Source: Deltaproteobacteria bacterium (lineage in GTDB: Bacteria > Myxococcota_C > UBA6777). Taken from it: a stretch of 64,000 nucleotides of DNA. Within the stretch, counting starts at the first letter, position 1, and every line of letters starts with the position of its first letter. The notes below the pieces were generated by a model. The model ran no database searches, was not told the DNA's origin, and was given only the letters and a program-made list of their open reading frames with translations. The translations under genes were made by a program, and so were the position numbers. Positions 56,223 through 64,000 of the stretch are shown here, one piece after another. The stretch is from NCBI GenBank assembly GCA_006226375.1, contig SBHC01000081.1:544696-608695 (forward strand), in the 5' to 3' direction.

Positions 56223-58844
56223 TTAAAAATCAACGCTGGCGACAAACATACCTGGGAAGGTAAGTCTTACACCAGCGAGAGTGATGCGTTGGTTGGAAGG
56301 TCCCTCTACTCCAAAATAACCAAGAACGAGAAGGTCACCAAACACATTGGTACGAAGAAACTCAACACGATCTCTAGCCCGAGTTTCGATGCTTTTTGCT
56401 CCCAACCACTGGCCTTGTGTGTTCAACTTGGCGATAAATCCACAGTTTCCGACACCAGCAATCGAAATGGAGCCAAACCGAGCGCTCATATCGTATTGCC
56501 CTCCAATGTAAAGTTCTCCACGAGGATGATACGCAATCGAAGCATAGTAAGGAAAGACATAGCTCGCAGGCCCAGCTCCCCCGACCGCCCACCTCCACTT
56601 GCCTTGGGGAGTGAGGCCCGCCACAAACAACCCTCCTTCATCTTTCACTTGAAGCGTTGTTGTTCCCAACACCATTGCAGACGCATAGGAACCGACAAGG
56701 TAAGGATTCCCCTGAGAATCGAGTGCAAGGCCCAACACAGCGTTTTGGGTGCTTGGACTTGTTGCAAGAGCCCACAGCCACTCTCCTTGGGGAGTGAGTT
56801 TTGCGACAAAACCGCTGATATTGGACTTCGCCTGCAAGGTATAGCTTCCAAGCTTCAATGTGTTCTGAAATTCTCCAGCGACATACACATTCCCGCTGGA
56901 ATCGACAGCCAACGTTCGGTTTTGGTCCTGGTTGTAAGACTCTCCCGGTGGTCGTTTGGCCCAGAGCCACTTCGCGTTTGGACCCAGTTTGGCAAAGAAA
57001 AGAGACCGCGCGATCGTCGTGGTGGGCTTGTCGTGAAGAACAAACGAACCCAGCTGAAAACGTTCACGAAGATCAAGGGCACCAGCAACATAAAGGTTCC
57101 CCCGACCATCCGTTTCAATCTGAGTGTAGCCGCCACCCGAGCGACCGATATCTTTGACCCAAAGCCAACGACCCGAAGGACTCAATTTGGCGAGAATATT
57201 CCGACGTTCGTCTTGTTCCATCGGTCCTGGCTCAAAAGGAATAGAGCCAAATTTAACAGCAGAACTAACCTGACCTGCCATGTACAAATCGCCACGATAA
57301 TCAACAGCCATACGTAGGCATTGATCAAGCTGTCCTCCCCCCACCTGATGAACCCACTCCAGTTCCAACTTTGCATTGACCTTGAACACAAACAAATCAC
57401 GCTCACCTCGTGTTGTAAAGGTTCTCCCTCCAATCACTCGGGAGTACTTGAATGCACCGCACACATACGTGTTTTCGTTCTTGTCTTGGACGAAGTGCCG
57501 CGGGATTAAGTCGCCCCACTGTGTGGCCCAGGTATGCTGAGGACATCGAACCCGAAACGTATGTTGGTTGGAAGCACCTTCCGAATCCATAACAATGACA
57601 GTCACTGTCGCCTCACAAGAACCAGAAGGTGCCTGCCAAAGCTGATGGCTCTCATTGGGTGAGCTGCTCTCGGTGGAGAGTGTTCCTTTGTTAGCCTTCC
57701 ATTGAAAACGAAGAGAGCCACCTTCGGGATCGTGCGCCTTTGCAAGCAGGCGCAAACGTCCGCCAGCTTGTACAACACCAACACGTGGCAACGTTTTGAG
57801 AAAAACAGGAGGACGATTGCTGCGAGGGATTGGCTTGAAAGAGAAAGTTCGAGACGCTGAAGCAGTGCCCCCGCGGCCATCGCTGACTCGAAGAGTGAGG
57901 GAACAAACGCCCGTCACTGGTGAGGTTGAAGGGGAAACAAAGGTAGCTTCGAGAGAATGAGAAGGCTCAAACCGACCGCCACATGAAGAGCGCCACTGTA
58001 CCGCAAGCTTGTCGTCATCAAAGGCAGTAGCCTTCAACGCTTGTGTATCTCCAGGGGCGATCGACGCAAGCTCTGGAAGAGGAGCAAGAACCGGCCAGAG
58101 ATTGGCGCCGTTCCATTGCACGCTTCGATTCCCGAGCGTCTGAAGTTCAAAGGAAGCACGCCAGACCTGCTTTTGCGAAGACATCACAAGAGTGAGTGAT
58201 GCAGAACCTGACAAGGCAGGAGGAAACCATCGAGTTTGATTGTTCAGATCGTCCAGCGCTCCTCTTGAAGCAGTCCAATGCGTCGAAGAGATAGGAGTAT
58301 CCTCTCCAGCGAACACTTGAAGTTGAAGAGAGGAGTCGATTGCCGACTCTGCAGGGGTCAGAGCAAGACCGTGGATTACCTGAGCTATGTTAGAAAGAGG
58401 GTCTTGCAAAAAAACAGTGGCCAGCGTCGTTCGCCCTGTAACAACCGAAACTCCAGAGACAGTCCCCACACGAACGAGCCGTCGTTTCTGATCGAAAGCA
58501 TGGACATGCAACACATAGCTTCGTTGGGCAGAAAGAGGACCTATCGTTCCATCCCATCGCGTGCCGCTTTGCTTCAAGGCGAACTTGGATAGGGATTCTC
58601 CCACCTGAACATCCATGGAATGGATGCTATCGTTGTGTGTTGGAGAGATAGAGATATGGATCCGGATGTACCCGATCGTGGAGGTGCATTGACGGTCCAG
58701 GCAGGCTTCGTTAGCGAGGCAGTCCCCACCGGTTTGGCAGGGAGTTGGAAGCTCATTCGAGCAAGCCATCCATGAGAAAGCAGAAAGCACCCAAAGCAAC
58801 AAAGCAACGCTCGGACGTAAGAGTCGATGGTATTGTGTCATCAT
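56223..58844 (-). CDS. Lipoprotein with Cys module, Ig-like domains and beta-propeller repeats (second of three)
   Basis: 873 residues from ATG 58844 (GAAGG upstream); the frame opens 30 bases earlier inside the previous gene. Lipobox FSWMAC (Cys 28), Cys module CQTGGDCLANEACLDRQC, then Ig/cadherin-like domains with KAHDPEGGSLRFQWKANKG, closely parallel to its neighbour, and from about 450 the propeller repeats (NTLKLGSYTLQAKSNISGF, GNVYVAGEF, GQYDMSARFGSISIAG). Clearly paralogous to the following gene and, in its first half, to the preceding one. The gap to the preceding stop is 10 bases. Confidence 0.87.
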   Translation of the reverse strand: MMTQYHRLLRPSVALLLWVLSAFSWMACSNELPTPCQTGGDCLANEACLDRQCTSTIGYIRIHISISPTHNDSIHSMDVQVGESLSKFALKQSGTRWDGTIGPLSAQRSYVLHVHAFDQKRRLVRVGTVSGVSVVTGRTTLATVFLQDPLSNIAQVIHGLALTPAESAIDSSLQLQVFAGEDTPISSTHWTASRGALDDLNNQTRWFPPALSGSASLTLVMSSQKQVWRASFELQTLGNRSVQWNGANLWPVLAPLPELASIAPGDTQALKATAFDDDKLAVQWRSSCGGRFEPSHSLEATFVSPSTSPVTGVCSLTLRVSDGRGGTASASRTFSFKPIPRSNRPPVFLKTLPRVGVVQAGGRLRLLAKAHDPEGGSLRFQWKANKGTLSTESSSPNESHQLWQAPSGSCEATVTVIVMDSEGASNQHTFRVRCPQHTWATQWGDLIPRHFVQDKNENTYVCGAFKYSRVIGGRTFTTRGERDLFVFKVNAKLELEWVHQVGGGQLDQCLRMAVDYRGDLYMAGQVSSAVKFGSIPFEPGPMEQDERRNILAKLSPSGRWLWVKDIGRSGGGYTQIETDGRGNLYVAGALDLRERFQLGSFVLHDKPTTTIARSLFFAKLGPNAKWLWAKRPPGESYNQDQNRTLAVDSSGNVYVAGEFQNTLKLGSYTLQAKSNISGFVAKLTPQGEWLWALATSPSTQNAVLGLALDSQGNPYLVGSYASAMVLGTTTLQVKDEGGLFVAGLTPQGKWRWAVGGAGPASYVFPYYASIAYHPRGELYIGGQYDMSARFGSISIAGVGNCGFIAKLNTQGQWLGAKSIETRARDRVEFLRTNVFGDLLVLGYFGVEGPSNQRITLAGVRLTFPGMFVASVDF

Positions 58845-58854
58845 ACCCACCTTC

Positions 58855-60225
58855 TCAAGGACAACGTACTGCAAACGTATGTGTATTGTTCGCTCTGCGT
58901 TCGTCCGTTGCGACCACGGTGATGAAGAAAGGACAGCCCTCCGAAGGAGCTGTCCAGGTGATGTTGCTTTGCCGAAGTGTGTGGGTCGGTTTCCCCAAGG
59001 TTCCTAGCTTGGCGTCCCAAACAAACGAAACACCATGCCCCTCATCGTCTTCCACCTCAACGTCCAATTGAACCACGTCTCCAGGCCTTGCGGCTTCCTT
59101 GGATTGCTCCAGAAGGACAAAGCGCGGAGGACGATTCACCTCTTCTGGTGGTAACAATTGCACAAGAGTGGTCGATTCAGCCTGTCCACCCGCATCGTCT
59201 TTCACGAGAACAGTAAGCGTGCAGGTCTTTGTCGTAGTTACGAGAGCAGGAGCTTTCCACGTAACATTCGCTTGTCCCTGTGTTACCCAGGTCCCCTCGC
59301 AGTTATCTTTCCATTGGTACTGCAGAGCGCGATTGTCCAGATTTTGGACCTTCACCGAAACCAAGCTTTCTTCGCCTTCCTTTCGAACATTGGGAGAAGC
59401 TTGAACCTCCACAATACGGGGCCAACGGGTAAATCGAACTCTGGGCAACGATTGCTTCTCCTCCAGAGAGGGCTTCGCTTTCACATGCAACGAAAGCTCC
59501 AGGCTCGCCGTTCCACCCCCTTGATGTTGAAGGGTTGCCTTTATCGTTTGCATTCCCTCGCTGGACGGAGCTTTCCACTCCGCCAAGAGGGGCTCCTTGG
59601 AGGTGAACGCTCCACCGTTTGCGCTCCAGGTCGTAGCCAAACCTTGGATGGGCTGGTCTGGGGCGAGAAACAGACGGATCGGAAGCATCTGTCCAGGTTT
59701 GACAACATGATTCACCAGCCACAACCCCGTAAGTTTGGGAATAGGAGCCTCTACAAACCGTGGCTCCGCATCCAGAAGAAAACCCAAACCCAGAGCAAGT
59801 CCACCTTCAGGGACCACAACACCCGGCAGAATCACTTCATGAACAAACTGTTGTTGCTGGTTAAGAGCCTGGAATCGGATCTCTTGTGGAGCAACTGCAA
59901 TGGGCTGCTTCACCCACTGCTTCCAAGAGAACTGTGCCGAGACAAGCTGTGTTTGCTGCGGTTGACGCTGTGTAGATAGCACGACAAGTTCGGCTTGGAT
60001 GGTGGCACTTTCTTTTTGCAGCGTAGAAGAAAGAACAAGAGCACCCAGTAGAATGCCTTCAGCAAACCGCGGCGGAGGAGGAGTGTTGTCTTCCCGACAA
60101 AAGCCAAAGCGACACACGTTGCGATCCTTACAGTCGCTGTCCCGACGGCAGTCTCCACCTCGCTGGCAAGCAACCACGAGCAGAGCCAACACAACACAGC
60201 CGAAAAGTGAAGCCCACCGAATCAC
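58855..60225 (-). CDS. Lipoprotein with Cys module and Ig-like domains, no propeller (first of three)
   Basis: 456 residues. Lipobox LLVVAC (Cys 20), Cys module CRRDSDCKDRNVCRFGFC, then beta-sandwich domains. The last domain (FVLLEQSKEAARPGD..., EVEDDEGHGVSFVWDAKLG, CPFFITVVATDERRANN) matches the domain that precedes the propeller in the two paralogues, and the protein stops exactly where their propeller begins (HTFAVRCP). It is thus a shortened form of the same plan. Its ATG overlaps the stop of the caspase-like gene (ATGA). Confidence 0.85.
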   Translation of the reverse strand: MIRWASLFGCVVLALLVVACQRGGDCRRDSDCKDRNVCRFGFCREDNTPPPPRFAEGILLGALVLSSTLQKESATIQAELVVLSTQRQPQQTQLVSAQFSWKQWVKQPIAVAPQEIRFQALNQQQQFVHEVILPGVVVPEGGLALGLGFLLDAEPRFVEAPIPKLTGLWLVNHVVKPGQMLPIRLFLAPDQPIQGLATTWSANGGAFTSKEPLLAEWKAPSSEGMQTIKATLQHQGGGTASLELSLHVKAKPSLEEKQSLPRVRFTRWPRIVEVQASPNVRKEGEESLVSVKVQNLDNRALQYQWKDNCEGTWVTQGQANVTWKAPALVTTTKTCTLTVLVKDDAGGQAESTTLVQLLPPEEVNRPPRFVLLEQSKEAARPGDVVQLDVEVEDDEGHGVSFVWDAKLGTLGKPTHTLRQSNITWTAPSEGCPFFITVVATDERRANNTHTFAVRCP

Positions 60226-61850
60226 AGAACGCTCCCCCAGAAAATACGAAGTCCCAATCGCACGCTACCAAGGACATGAAAACGGACCTGGTCCGGAGCA
60301 AATTGTGGCAAAACTCCCAGATCTGCAGCGAGCAAGAGAGACACACGCTCCGTGACCCAGTACCCCAATGTTGTCGTAAGACCGGCGTGGAGAAACAAAG
60401 CTGGATTGGGCTCTTGGTTCAGGTCTTGAAGAAGAGCTCCCAGCGTAACGTAGGCACCACCAAACCAGTCGAGGTCACGCCACCGATGACGATAACCTCC
60501 CTCCAACCGAGCTTCAACAACAAGCTGTTGGTAGCTTTGGTCGCCAAACACCAACGACGTCCCCCACACCCCAAGCAAGAGTCCCACATGAGGACTTCGG
60601 AAGCCCAGCAGCCCACCCGCAAGAATGTCGCCACCTGTCTGCAGGTACCCATTGGAGCCCCACACCCCACCCTGGGCTTCAAACAACCAGGCGCGTTCTT
60701 GATGCAGGGGAGCTGGCGGACGCGCTTCCAGTTCCACAGCTCCCTTGCTGAGAAGAACACGGGCTCCACAAGGCTCAACTTCCCAGGCAGCCGAACGCAA
60801 CACAACCCGCTGAGAGAGAGGAAAGTGAACGCGCTGACGCCAACACTTCTTCCCTCGCTGCAGTCGAACCCAGCCTTGGCCCGGCATGACGGCTAACTTA
60901 ATCGCTTTGCGCTTGGACTTTTTCTGACGCCAAACAAAGTTACCCACAGCGACCTGCAAGTGGCCTTGGATTTGCGGGCCAATCCACAACATGCTTTTGT
61001 ACGCCGGAGCAAAGGTATACGCCTCACTTCCCTCACGAAACAGCCACTGCTGTGGACTTTGCCCAGTCTCCCGTTTGACTCGTGGCTTGGTGTACAGAAA
61101 CAGCTCGTTCAGAGAGATCTTCCCGTCTCGGTCAAGGTCCGCACGACCTTGAAGCCCGTTCAAGAAATGATGAGTAAACACAGAGCTTTTGTAGCGAGCT
61201 GACTCAAAGGACAAATCCTGGCTGGAGCTAATGATCTGCAAGCCGTGCGTTTGATTGCCCAGGTTGGGTAGGTGCTTGCGCAGATCGGTCTCAACAAGCT
61301 GACGCCGGATGCCTTTGGATTGCACGTCACCACGGGAGCGCAAATGTCTGTAACGTCCCAGGCTACCAAACCGCCGGATGATCTCGCCGCTAAAGCAAGC
61401 ATCGACCACAGCAAACCGACGCTTTACCTGAATCTGGTCCAGAAACTTAACGAACTCTTGGAAGCTGAGCGGCTTCTTCTGGTTTGGCCCCGTATGGAAA
61501 AACTCTTTGTCTGCATGTCCCGAGTAATAGAAGAAAAACGTAGTGACCTTTGGCTTGCGCTTCAAACGTGCCAGCATAGAACGAAACGCCTGGCGAATGC
61601 GTTCTGCCGACTGATTGGCCAGAACCGTATGTAGCTCAAACCCCAAACCCTTAAGGGCACGCGACATCGGCTTAAGGTCGCCCGATACCGCATAATTCAG
61701 AACGGGATCTTTCGGCCAGCCTCGTTGATTTCCGACGAGGAAAGCCACTCGCACGTCTTGTGCAAAAGAGACGGAAGTCCACAACAACGAAAGGCCAAGA
61801 ACAAGAAGCAAACGGTGGACTCGGCCTTGGGTAGCGACGTTGACTCTCAT
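60222..61850 (-). CDS. Secreted caspase-like (peptidase C14) protein
   Basis: 542 residues. Signal peptide ending SFA-Q (30-31). Caspase fold at about 31-270 with the catalytic pair His 112 (YYSGHAD) and Cys 152 (VVDACFSGE). An EF-hand-like loop DLDRDGKISLNE lies near residue 235, as in many bacterial metacaspase-type proteins, so Ca2+ control is possible. The second half (about 280-542) is beta-rich with Gly/Leu/Tyr patterns (LEGGYRHRWRDLDWFGGAY) and may form a small barrel or sandwich; no match recognised. Coupled by ATGA overlaps both to the membrane protein before it and to the first lipoprotein after it. Confidence 0.87.
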   Translation of the reverse strand: MRVNVATQGRVHRLLLVLGLSLLWTSVSFAQDVRVAFLVGNQRGWPKDPVLNYAVSGDLKPMSRALKGLGFELHTVLANQSAERIRQAFRSMLARLKRKPKVTTFFFYYSGHADKEFFHTGPNQKKPLSFQEFVKFLDQIQVKRRFAVVDACFSGEIIRRFGSLGRYRHLRSRGDVQSKGIRRQLVETDLRKHLPNLGNQTHGLQIISSSQDLSFESARYKSSVFTHHFLNGLQGRADLDRDGKISLNELFLYTKPRVKRETGQSPQQWLFREGSEAYTFAPAYKSMLWIGPQIQGHLQVAVGNFVWRQKKSKRKAIKLAVMPGQGWVRLQRGKKCWRQRVHFPLSQRVVLRSAAWEVEPCGARVLLSKGAVELEARPPAPLHQERAWLFEAQGGVWGSNGYLQTGGDILAGGLLGFRSPHVGLLLGVWGTSLVFGDQSYQQLVVEARLEGGYRHRWRDLDWFGGAYVTLGALLQDLNQEPNPALFLHAGLTTTLGYWVTERVSLLLAADLGVLPQFAPDQVRFHVLGSVRLGLRIFWGSVL

Positions 61851-62608
61851 GGCTTACGGCGTGATGGTGGCAATGGCTTTTTGTGAATCCAAACCGATTC
61901 CACTTTCCATTGCTTGGAAGCAGGTCTGAGGCGTCGAACATCCTTCTGTTGGCTCCACGCCTTTGAGAGGAAACCCTTGATGGTGTTCCAGGCAACGGGC
62001 TTGGACGACACGATAAAAAAGAACCGCTCGAACCCCAAATAACCATCCAACTGGAACGACTTCACTCGCGCCCCGCGTCGAGGGAATACACCTTTTCCAG
62101 CCTCAGCCTTTGCGCTTTGTTTGTTCTGACCCAACACAAGGGGGTAGATGTCGCCTTTTTGCGTAAGACCTGCCACCACAACGTACGCCGGTTTGGACAG
62201 TTTGTAGGTAAATTGGACGACATCGTCTGGATGCAACACCTCTCCATTACGAGCTTTGCACGTACTTAATGTGCCTTTCGATGAACCGTGTGTGTGAGCA
62301 TACAGCATGTTCCAATGAAAGCCTTTGGGCGTAAATATCGAGTCAGAGGTTGAAGTGGAACGCAGCACCCAGACGCCGAACAGTACAACACAGGCCGTGC
62401 TCAACCCCGCAAAGACCCGCCAAAACCATAACCCTGCGAAACCCTCATGAGACGAGGAGTCATTCGAATGAGGGTGTTCGTCAGGCAAACGATGGAGTCG
62501 AGCAAGCAGGTTGGGTGAAACATCCTGGGTTGTCCTCCGAGTCTGTTCACCATAAGCCTCCAAGAGGTCCTGGATCGGTTCATCAGCTGGTGGTTGTTGG
62601 GAACTCAT
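61847..62608 (-). CDS. Single-pass membrane protein next to ECF sigma factor, possible anti-sigma factor (DUF4384-like)
   Basis: 253 residues. N-terminal cytoplasmic part of about 60 residues with helical character (IQDLLEAYGEQTRRTTQD) but no HxxxCxxC zinc motif; one membrane helix (about 63-86, WFWRVFAGLSTACVVLFGVW); then a periplasmic domain. The block YKLSKPAYVVVAGLTQKGDI and YPLVLGQNK resembles DUF4384-type domains often found near kinases and caspases. The place right behind a sigma-factor gene and the topology suggest a membrane-bound regulator of that sigma factor; this is inference. Overlaps the caspase-like gene by 4 bases. Confidence 0.7.
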   Translation of the reverse strand: MSSQQPPADEPIQDLLEAYGEQTRRTTQDVSPNLLARLHRLPDEHPHSNDSSSHEGFAGLWFWRVFAGLSTACVVLFGVWVLRSTSTSDSIFTPKGFHWNMLYAHTHGSSKGTLSTCKARNGEVLHPDDVVQFTYKLSKPAYVVVAGLTQKGDIYPLVLGQNKQSAKAEAGKGVFPRRGARVKSFQLDGYLGFERFFFIVSSKPVAWNTIKGFLSKAWSQQKDVRRLRPASKQWKVESVWIHKKPLPPSRRKP

Positions 62609-62640
62609 GATTTCAGCCTTCTTCCGTTTAGACTCGCAAG

Positions 62641-62691
62641 AGAGAGTATAGCTTCCGGAATAACGGAAGCGAACACTTCAAAGCTATCTCT
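62641..62691 (-). promoter_or_regulatory. Nested inverted repeats between sigma-factor gene and downstream operon
   Basis: An inner perfect hairpin GCTTCCG / CGGAAGC (62651-62670, 6-base loop) overlaps an outer pairing of AGAGAGTATAGCTT (62641-62654) with AAGCTATCTCT (62681-62691). The arms share bases, so the two stems compete in part. No T run follows, so it is not a standard terminator. Confidence 0.5.
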
Positions 62692-62700
62692 AGCGATGGG

Positions 62701-63207
62701 TCACTCGCTTTCGTTCGCTTTGATACAAGCTTGCAAAAGCTTACGAGCGGCCCGCAAGCGAGAATGCACTGTACCTTTGGAGAGGGTTAAGTGGTCAGCA
62801 ACCTCCTGCTCCGACAACTGCATCACAAAATGCAAATGAACAGCTTCTTGTTGCACCTCAGAAAGCCGAGAGATACAACGTTGCAACTGCTGCATGATAG
62901 CATGACGCCTGGCTGTCACACGACCATCGTCGCCAGTCTTTGTATCCGGGAGTTGCTCGACAAGTTGCTCCTCGATCTTGCGATGTTTTTGCGACAGTCG
63001 CCACGCCGTCCTCCGGCAAATGGTTAAGAACCAATGACGAAGAGGAGCTTCCTCTCTGTAAGTAGGAAGTGACTTCCACGCTTCCAAGAACGCCTCTTGC
63101 ACCAGATCATCCCTTTCGTTGGAGGGTATGTTCCATTGTGAAAAGTAACGAACAGCATCCACCGCATGCTGCTCCACCAGTTGATTGTAACGATCTCGCA
63201 AGGACAT
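62701..63207 (-). CDS. ECF-type RNA polymerase sigma factor
   Basis: 168 residues from an ATG at 63207; the frame is open 75 bases upstream but that part does not resemble a sigma factor. Region 2 (about 8-75) includes DDLVQEAFLEAWKSL and RHWFLTICRRTAWRL; region 4 (about 110-160) is ISRLSEVQQEAVHLHF followed by the helix-turn-helix EQEVADHLTLSKGTVHSRL. Regions 1.1 and 3 are absent, as usual for this class. It heads a minus-strand series through the membrane protein, caspase-like protein and three lipoproteins, which it probably controls along with itself. Confidence 0.92.
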   Translation of the reverse strand: MSLRDRYNQLVEQHAVDAVRYFSQWNIPSNERDDLVQEAFLEAWKSLPTYREEAPLRHWFLTICRRTAWRLSQKHRKIEEQLVEQLPDTKTGDDGRVTARRHAIMQQLQRCISRLSEVQQEAVHLHFVMQLSEQEVADHLTLSKGTVHSRLRAARKLLQACIKANESE

Positions 63208-63402
63208 CTCTTTCGACCCACTCGCTCCACACGTTCTACTGGAGAGCAACGATGTGCAACACTCAAAAACAAAGTGTGACACTCCCCTCCATTCGAGTTA
63301 AACCCCATCGGTTTTTCTCGAAACATTCTCGCTGATATTCTGGCGCAAACCCTACCACAGAACGATGAAGAACGCCATTCTACAGGTAATAAGCCCTCTT
63401 CC

Positions 63403-63828
63403 TCACCCCCACTGTTGGGCAAGATTTTGCATCGTCACGAAGATGTTGTGAAACCCATTGGCACGGCTAGGGACCAGGCTTTGCTTCAGGCCAGTCTCTA
63501 CGATAAAGTCGGGCGAGATGGCGAGGATTTGCTCCGGTGTCAGGCCGTTCAACCCTCGTACCAACAAGGCAACCAGACCCTTCACCATCAAAGTATCGGA
63601 GTCGCCTTGGTAGACGACGCAACCGTCTTCCAGTGCAGCGCTCAGATACACCGACGCCAGACAGCCAGGGACTTTGTGCCCGTCGGTTTTGGACTCATCC
63701 GGCATGGCAGGTAGCGCCTTTCCCCATGCGATCAACTGGGCCAGACGAGACCGCGTATCTGGAAGCTCAGCGTAGGCCTGAACGACTTCTTGGAGAGAGG
63801 AAGGAAGGGAAAGAGAAGGTTGGGTCAT
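63403..63828 (-). CDS. sufE: SufE-family cysteine desulfurase sulfur acceptor
   Basis: 141 residues from ATG 63828. Accepts sulfur from a cysteine desulfurase (SufS or CsdA) for Fe-S cluster assembly in the cytoplasm. The acceptor Cys lies in VPGCLASVYL, and the family blocks LIAWGKALPAMPDESK, YQGDSDTLMVKGLVALL and GLTPEQILA are all present at the usual length. It starts 12 bases after the stop of a truncated upstream gene, so it is probably cotranscribed with it. No other suf gene in the window. Confidence 0.92.
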   Translation of the reverse strand: MTQPSLSLPSSLQEVVQAYAELPDTRSRLAQLIAWGKALPAMPDESKTDGHKVPGCLASVYLSAALEDGCVVYQGDSDTLMVKGLVALLVRGLNGLTPEQILAISPDFIVETGLKQSLVPSRANGFHNIFVTMQNLAQQWG

Positions 63829-63840
63829 CAATCACAACAC

Positions 63841-64000
63841 CTATCGCAAACGTGGCTTGGTTCGGGCCTTTGGTTTCCTCTCCAAAGGTACCAGTTGAAG
63901 GGTCTCTTGGAACGGCTCCACCGCAGGTTTGGCCCACGGTATGTACTTCTTCCAGTTCACATACCACAGCAAGCCAAACACCAAAAACAGAAGCACCACC
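63841..64000 (-). CDS. C-terminal end of a membrane-anchored protein, cut by the right window edge
   Basis: 52 codons end in TAG at 63841-63843. They read VVLLFLVFGLLWYVNWKKYI followed by a Pro/Lys/Arg-rich tail (LERKPKARTKPRLR). One membrane helix and a basic tail; the rest of the gene lies outside. No family can be named. Confidence 0.6.
   Translation of the reverse strand, partial: VVLLFLVFGLLWYVNWKKYIPWAKPAVEPFQETLQLVPLERKPKARTKPRLR

Overview
This 64 kb window looks like chromosome from a moderate-GC member of the Myxococcota / Bradymonadota part of the former Deltaproteobacteria. The reasons are two surface proteins with MYXO-CTERM-like tails (a C-G-C or G-G-C-V-C motif, one membrane helix, Arg/Lys end), a VWA protein carrying a run of Asp/Cys-rich MopE-type repeats, a giant Ser/Thr kinase-ATPase-TPR protein plus a second kinase, a secreted caspase-like protein, and many Cys-rich lipoproteins. 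The lineage is inferred from family content only. No rRNA, tRNA, phage, intact insertion sequence or CRISPR was seen.

Layout. 1-10 kb: malic enzyme (cut by the left edge), a secreted Lys/Cys-repeat protein, a molybdenum/Fe-S oxidoreductase pair divergent from a dihaem cytochrome c, a beta-helix protein with a thioredoxin-like protein, and a ClpX-like ATPase. 10-20 kb: two tandem inward-rectifier K+ channels, a 650-base region without a gene, lspA, small proteins, the VWA/MopE surface protein, a kinase and a haloalkane-dehalogenase-like hydrolase. 20-30 kb: hisS of Bacteroidota-like type, two proteins of unknown function, thiE, a secreted M48 protease and a fused aspartokinase-homoserine dehydrogenase. 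30-40 kb: a DCC-family redox protein read through two UGA codons, a membrane protein, the kinase-ATPase-TPR protein, a PhoD-like phosphatase coupled to a DUF1415 protein, and a trypsin-like MYXO-CTERM protein. 40-50 kb: B12-dependent acyl-CoA mutases (icmF; mutA-mutB-meaB). 50-64 kb: a hydrolase, a Gly-heptad basic protein, an ABC-F ATPase, then a minus-strand gene series (ECF sigma factor, membrane protein, caspase-like protein, three related lipoproteins), and sufE behind a truncated gene.

The most notable signal is at 29785-30204. The two conserved cysteines of the DCC motif (D-G-x-C-x-x-C) are both in-frame UGA codons, in an otherwise intact 139-codon frame. It has a good ribosome-binding site, a plausible promoter, and a perfect hairpin 11 nucleotides after the second UGA that resembles a bacterial SECIS element. 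This is best read as a selenoprotein with a UxxU active site, which conventional gene calling would miss or truncate. Second-tier items are the sigma/caspase/lipoprotein operon with a possible RNA switch, two secreted highly basic repeat proteins of strict 11- and 7-residue period, a ClpX paralogue without its ClpP-binding features, and a cluster of hairpins in the gap between icmF and meaB.
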